Origin: JAISGQ01 sp045604965
GTDB lineage: Bacteria > Bacillota > Clostridia > Oscillospirales > Acutalibacteraceae
Reading direction: 5' to 3'
Length of the DNA stretch: 64,000 nt
Assembly: GCA_045604965.1 (NCBI GenBank)
Contig: JAZUPB010000024.1
Coordinates: forward strand, 65,575-129,574
Each line of letters starts with the position of its first letter. Within the stretch, counting starts at the first letter, position 1. Shown here piece by piece: positions 60,639-64,000 of the stretch. The notes beneath the pieces are model-generated. The model saw only the letters and a list, made by a program, of their open reading frames with translations, searched no databases and was not told the DNA's origin. A program made the translations under genes and the position numbers.

Positions 60639-61781
60639 TTATCCGATAGATGCGGCACTGATTATATCAGATAAAGAGATAATATCCGAATATGAAGCAT
60701 CCGTAGCAGAGATATCGCTCAATGAAATCAAATCTGAATTTGAAGCGGAGATAACATCATTTATATTTTTCATAGATTCGCCTGTGAAAATGTTATGTCC
60801 GACAGAATATTCAATAATAGCTACGACAATAACAACCAGACCCATAGCAAGGCAATACCAGCCAAAGTAATTGAGTTTATTGTTATTTACTATCCATTTA
60901 AGTCCAACAATTGCCAGAATACCGACAACAGCAGATACTATAACACCAACTACAACATCAAATCCTGTAAAATTGGTTATTCTCTCTGATGCAGGAGTAT
61001 CAATGAACTCGTTCTTAATATCCAGAAGTGTTGCCGCAAGAACAGCAGGTATACTCATAATGAAGGACATACTGAGTGCAGTGTTCTTTTCAAGACCTGT
61101 AATCATGCCTGCGGTTGTTGTTGCGCCGGAACGGCTTATACCGGGCATTGCAGCGAAGCACTGTGCAACACCCATAGCGCAGGCGTTTTTAAGTCTGATT
61201 TTTACGCTTCCTTCTCTGGTCTTGGAAAGGTATGTTGCATAGAGAAGAAGAAAACCGGTAACAAGAAGGAAAAGACCTTCAGCGAGAATATCCTTATCCT
61301 CGGAAAAATATGTAGACAAATCTGCGATATTTTCGACTCTTTCGCCATCAGCCATATTAAGACCAAGTCCGCTGAATATGGGCAGGAAAAGCAATATTGC
61401 CCACGCAGATGCAACTATGACCATAACGACCATGCGGCGAACATCATTCATTTCAGGCATTTTACGAACTGCTCTTTTTGCTTCATCAAAAGGTTTTTTA
61501 GTTATTTTAAGCCATAAAACCTTAATCTGATCTACAGTAAACTTAAAAAGGTCACCGCACATTTTAAAGAATTCAATAATAAGTTCTGCAATAAGTTTTC
61601 TATAAGCAACAAAAACAGCAATCAGTGTGCCGACATGCAAGAACAATGTAAATGTCTGCGCACCATCTCCGCTGTTCCCCGAAAGATGCTGATACAGTGA
61701 CACATGACCACTGCTTGAAACTGGCAGGAATTCTGTCAACCCCTGAATAATCGCCTGAAAAATTACATCAATAAATTTCAT
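60639..61781 (-). CDS. uppP: Undecaprenyl-diphosphatase, long form
   Basis: Membrane phosphatase recycling undecaprenyl diphosphate. Motifs QGLTEFLPVSSSGH (about 14-27) and PGISRSGATT near 215 are present. The 380 residues exceed the usual 270: there is a loop insertion with a helical, Lys-rich segment (about 80-140) and a C-terminal tail carrying two near-identical 16-residue units (SDLISLSDI.. and SDIISLSDI..). ATG 61781 has GAGGAG 8 bases upstream; the frame opens 37 codons earlier without support. Confidence 0.93.
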   Translation of the reverse strand: MKFIDVIFQAIIQGLTEFLPVSSSGHVSLYQHLSGNSGDGAQTFTLFLHVGTLIAVFVAYRKLIAELIIEFFKMCGDLFKFTVDQIKVLWLKITKKPFDEAKRAVRKMPEMNDVRRMVVMVIVASAWAILLFLPIFSGLGLNMADGERVENIADLSTYFSEDKDILAEGLFLLVTGFLLLYATYLSKTREGSVKIRLKNACAMGVAQCFAAMPGISRSGATTTAGMITGLEKNTALSMSFIMSIPAVLAATLLDIKNEFIDTPASERITNFTGFDVVVGVIVSAVVGILAIVGLKWIVNNNKLNYFGWYCLAMGLVVIVVAIIEYSVGHNIFTGESMKNINDVISASNSDLISLSDISATDASYSDIISLSDIISAASIG

Positions 61782-61861
61782 TATGTACTCTCCTCGATTT
61801 ATTTTTACTTTTAATAATATAACCCATATATCGTGGTTTTTCAAGGAAATTATGTAAAACA

Positions 61862-61899
61862 ATAATGTACGGAACCATAAATATGGTTCCACACATTAT
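61862..61899 (-). terminator. Hairpin between ylzJ-like and uppP genes
   Basis: GGAACCATA (61871-61879) pairs with 61882-61890, and outer ATAATGT pairs with ACATTAT across an AC/AC internal mismatch (61862-61899). Weak T-rich tail on the minus strand. It could end the tepA-ylzJ unit. Confidence 0.5.
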
Positions 61900-62102
61900 C
61901 AATCATCGGTTTTTTCGCTTGAAATACAAGTTTTAAAATATCTGTCAAGATATTTTTGCGACATCAATCCCTGTGCATTCTCCTTCATTATTCTCCCATC
62001 ACGATATACATAATTATACCCTATTTGTTCTGTTTCGGAATTATTTTCGAAAGACTCTGGCTTATCATAGGGATCAATATACCAGAATATTGCACTAAAC
62101 AT
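61899..62102 (-). CDS. YlzJ-like small protein
   Basis: 67 residues, beginning MFSAIFWYIDPYDKPE and ending with a Lys/Asp-rich tail; NAQGLMSQKYLDRYF resembles the end of the YlzJ-like family, which lies between tepA and spoIIIE in Bacillus. The ATG has AGGAG 8 bases upstream inside tepA and overlaps it by 8 bp. The similarity is distant and rests largely on position. Function unknown. Confidence 0.6.
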   Translation of the reverse strand: MFSAIFWYIDPYDKPESFENNSETEQIGYNYVYRDGRIMKENAQGLMSQKYLDRYFKTCISSEKTDD

Positions 62103-62808
62103 TTTCTTTCTCCTGCTGCTTCCGCTCTATTTCACCATAAAGCCATTCTATCGCATTTGAAAGTGATCCCAGTTCATCAATAAGACCTTCCGCAACCGCC
62201 TGTTCACCGTCAAGCACAGTACCAACATCCATTACCAGTTCACCGACTGTACGCGATAATTCAAGAAATCTTTCAGGAGAAATATTGGAATTGTCTGAAA
62301 CAAAGCGGGTTATCCGCTCCTGCATTTTATCAAAGTAGGAGAGTGTCTGCGGTACACCAAGTACAAGTCCACTCATTCTGACAGGATGAATAGTCATCGT
62401 GGCCGAAGGCACAATAAACGAGCGTTTGGCAGAAACTGCAAGCGGCACGCCGATTGAATGACCGCCCCCAAGCACAAGTGAAACAGTGGGTTTTTTCATA
62501 CCTGCAACAAGCTCTGCAATTGCAAGTCCTGCCTCAACATCTCCTCCGACTGTATTGAGGAGAATTATAAGACCTTCTATCTCTTCTGCCTCTTCAACCG
62601 CAACAAGCTGCGGAAGTATATGCTCATATTTTGTGGATTTATTCTGCGAGGGAAGCACCTGATGTCCTTCTATCTGCCCCACAATTGATATACAGTGAAG
62701 AATATGTCTGCCATTTGTAGTGGCCGCACTGATATCTTTTATTCGCTCAATATCATCAGGACTCATTACTTCGTCTTCGTTGTCGTGTTTTTCACGTTCT
62801 TCACTCAA
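62095..62808 (-). CDS. tepA: TepA-type ClpP-like protease (translocation-enhancing protein)
   Basis: Cytosolic Clp-like serine protease family. 237 residues; serine motif GGGHSIGVPLA, His-containing TIHPVRM, and GLIILLNTVGGDVEAG preceding. The start is probably TTG 62808, with GAGGTGAT ending 4 bases upstream; a GTG three codons earlier lies inside that ribosome site. It has its own promoter and is divergent from the aconitase gene. Confidence 0.88.
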   Translation of the reverse strand: MSEEREKHDNEDEVMSPDDIERIKDISAATTNGRHILHCISIVGQIEGHQVLPSQNKSTKYEHILPQLVAVEEAEEIEGLIILLNTVGGDVEAGLAIAELVAGMKKPTVSLVLGGGHSIGVPLAVSAKRSFIVPSATMTIHPVRMSGLVLGVPQTLSYFDKMQERITRFVSDNSNISPERFLELSRTVGELVMDVGTVLDGEQAVAEGLIDELGSLSNAIEWLYGEIERKQQEKENV

Positions 62809-62872
62809 AAGTATCACCTCAGAAATATCATTCCCTGTTTGCTGATACTAATTCGTGAAGCATTTCTAAATT

Positions 62873-62901
62873 ACTATATCACAATTTAACAATATCTGCA
62901 A
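62873..62901 (-). promoter_or_regulatory. Promoter of tepA
   Basis: Minus strand TTGCAG (62896-62901), 17 bases, TATAGT (62873-62878). Confidence 0.55.
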
Positions 62902-62925
62902 CAGATAAAGCACAATATTTAGTGG

Positions 62926-62937
62926 ACACTTAAGTGT
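62926..62937. promoter_or_regulatory. 12-bp palindrome between divergent tepA and aconitase promoters
   Basis: ACACTTAAGTGT is a perfect palindrome 7 bp upstream of the aconitase -35 and 24 bp from the tepA -35. Candidate operator; no regulator named. Confidence 0.35.
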
Positions 62938-62944
62938 TAAAGGA

Positions 62945-62973
62945 TTGACAATGCACGAATTTTATAAGATAAT
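62945..62973 (+). promoter_or_regulatory. Promoter of the aconitase gene
   Basis: TTGACA (62945-62950), 17 bases, GATAAT (62968-62973), leaving a short leader before ATG 63008. Confidence 0.65.
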
Positions 62974-63007
62974 AAATGATATAGATTTTTCATATGAGGT
63001 GATATCA

Positions 63008-64000
63008 ATGGGCTATACTATCGCGCAGAAAATTATCAAAAACCATTTGCTCTCCGGTGAAATGAACGTCGGCGAGGAAATTGGTCTGCGTATTGACCAG
63101 ACTCTCACTCAGGATGCTACCGGTACAATGGCTTACCTCGAATTCGAGGCTATTGGAGTACCCAGAGTCAAGACCGAGCGTTCTGTTGCTTACATCGACC
63201 ATAACACTCTTCAGACCGGATTTGAAAATGCTGATGACCACAGATATATTCAGAGTGTTGCCAAAAAGCACGGCATCTGGTATTCACGTCCAGGAAACGG
63301 AATATGCCATCAGGTTCATCTTGAACGTTTTGGTGCACCCGGCAAAACACTTATTGGTTCTGACAGCCACACTCCCACCGGCGGCGGAATAGGTATGCTT
63401 GCAATGGGTGCCGGCGGTCTCGATGTTGCTGTTTCCATGGGCGGCGGCGCTTATTATATCACAATGCCAAAAATGGTCAGAATTAATCTTACAGGATCCC
63501 TTTCCCCTTGGGTCAGCGCAAAGGATGTTATTCTCGAAGTCCTTAAGCTTCTTACCGTCAAAGGCGGTGTAGGAAAGATAATTGAGTATGGCGGCGAAGG
63601 AGTTTCCACTCTTTCCGTTCCCGAAAGAGCAACCATCACCAATATGGGTGCAGAGCTCGGTGCTACCACCTCCATCTTCCCTTCTGACGATATCACCCGT
63701 TCTTTCCTTCGTGCTCAGGACAGAGAAGATGTATGGACAGAGCTGAAGGCTGATGAAGATGCTGTTTACGATGAGACATATGAGATCAATCTCTCTTCTC
63801 TCCAGCCTCTTGCAGCTGCACCTCACAGCCCTGACAACATCATCTCGATCGAAGAGCTTGAAGGGAAAAAAATCGATCAGGTTCTTATCGGATCCTGCAC
63901 AAATTCCAGCTATCTTGATCTTATGAGATTTGCTGCAATTCTCAAAGGCAAAACTGTACAGCCTGATGTCAGCCTTGGTATCGCACCCGGTTCAAAGCAG
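63008..64000 (+). CDS. acn: Aconitate hydratase, N-terminal part (3' end outside the window)
   Basis: Fe-S enzyme isomerising citrate and isocitrate. 331 residues to the edge, open throughout. DSHTPTGGGIGMLAMGAGG (about 118-136) and the cluster Cys in GSCTNSSY (about 297-304) are visible, with VHLERFGAPG earlier. The sequence resembles the single-chain, roughly 640-residue clostridial aconitase; a homoaconitase/isopropylmalate dehydratase large subunit is the alternative. ATG with GAGGTGATATCA. Confidence 0.87.
   Translation, partial: MGYTIAQKIIKNHLLSGEMNVGEEIGLRIDQTLTQDATGTMAYLEFEAIGVPRVKTERSVAYIDHNTLQTGFENADDHRYIQSVAKKHGIWYSRPGNGICHQVHLERFGAPGKTLIGSDSHTPTGGGIGMLAMGAGGLDVAVSMGGGAYYITMPKMVRINLTGSLSPWVSAKDVILEVLKLLTVKGGVGKIIEYGGEGVSTLSVPERATITNMGAELGATTSIFPSDDITRSFLRAQDREDVWTELKADEDAVYDETYEINLSSLQPLAAAPHSPDNIISIEELEGKKIDQVLIGSCTNSSYLDLMRFAAILKGKTVQPDVSLGIAPGSKQ

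Overview
The window looks like a stretch of core chromosome from a low-G+C, endospore-forming member of the Clostridia, probably Oscillospiraceae (Ruminococcus-like); the taxon is inferred, not searched. The reasons are endospore genes (cwlD-type amidase, ylmC/ymxH-type protein, gerKA-KB-KC, spoIIIE/ftsK with tepA), Firmicutes regulators (ArgR, HprK, WhiA, RapZ, NrdR, an alanine T-box), strong AGGAGG-type ribosome binding sites and sigma-A promoters close to TTGACA-17-TATAAT. I found no rRNA, tRNA, CRISPR array, prophage or insertion sequence. Most of the window is ordinary housekeeping DNA.

Layout. 1-4774 (+): nadK (cut by the left edge), argR, recN, cwlD-type amidase, radA. 4737-6822: a small Cys protein, an uncharacterised protein and a Xer-type tyrosine recombinase with a consensus promoter. 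6877-9983 (-): ylmC-type protein, phosphopantetheinyl transferase, xylulokinase, flavin reductase-like protein. 10081-15336 (-): trpS, aminotransferase, alanine racemase, a Gln/Pro-repeat membrane protein, an orphan solute-binding lipoprotein. 15425-19695 (-): tig-clpP-clpX proteostasis cluster and a TtcA-like tRNA thiolase. 19937-22027 (+): LTA-synthase-like sulfatase. 22051-29536 (-): alaS with T-box, HIT, apt-like, comEC, holA and an RNase M5-like gene, coupled by short overlaps. 29901-34534 (-): a Cys-rich unknown protein and a YdjI/YdjG/YdjH-like envelope cassette (SPFH-zinc ribbon, zinc-ribbon membrane protein, tandem-TPM protein). 34686-39730 (-): purE-M-N-H-D. 39911-49319 (-): pfkA, dnaE, and the whiA-rapZ-murB-glk-hprK cluster. 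49486-53271 (+): gerKA-KB-KC. 53370-54703 (+): nrdR and an alpha/beta hydrolase. 54738-62808 (-): DUF3006, standalone ComEC-like metallo-beta-lactamase, ygiQ, ftsK/spoIIIE, uppP, ylzJ-like, tepA. 63008-64000 (+): aconitase, cut by the right edge.

The points most worth a second look are: (i) ComEC here has lost every recognisable metal-ligand motif of its C-terminal metallo-beta-lactamase domain, while an intact standalone ComEC-like metallo-beta-lactamase plus DUF3006 lies 29 kb away; (ii) a YdjI-YdjG-YdjH-like membrane cassette without adjacent PspA, with a duplicated TPM domain and three zinc ribbons fused to the SPFH protein, next to an unknown Cys-rich protein; (iii) a consensus promoter for the Xer recombinase whose -35 lies inside the upstream terminator stem and whose -10/start is covered by a 13-bp inverted repeat; (iv) a 16-bp perfect hairpin that buries the cwlD ribosome binding site. 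No entirely new defence or mobile system is evident.
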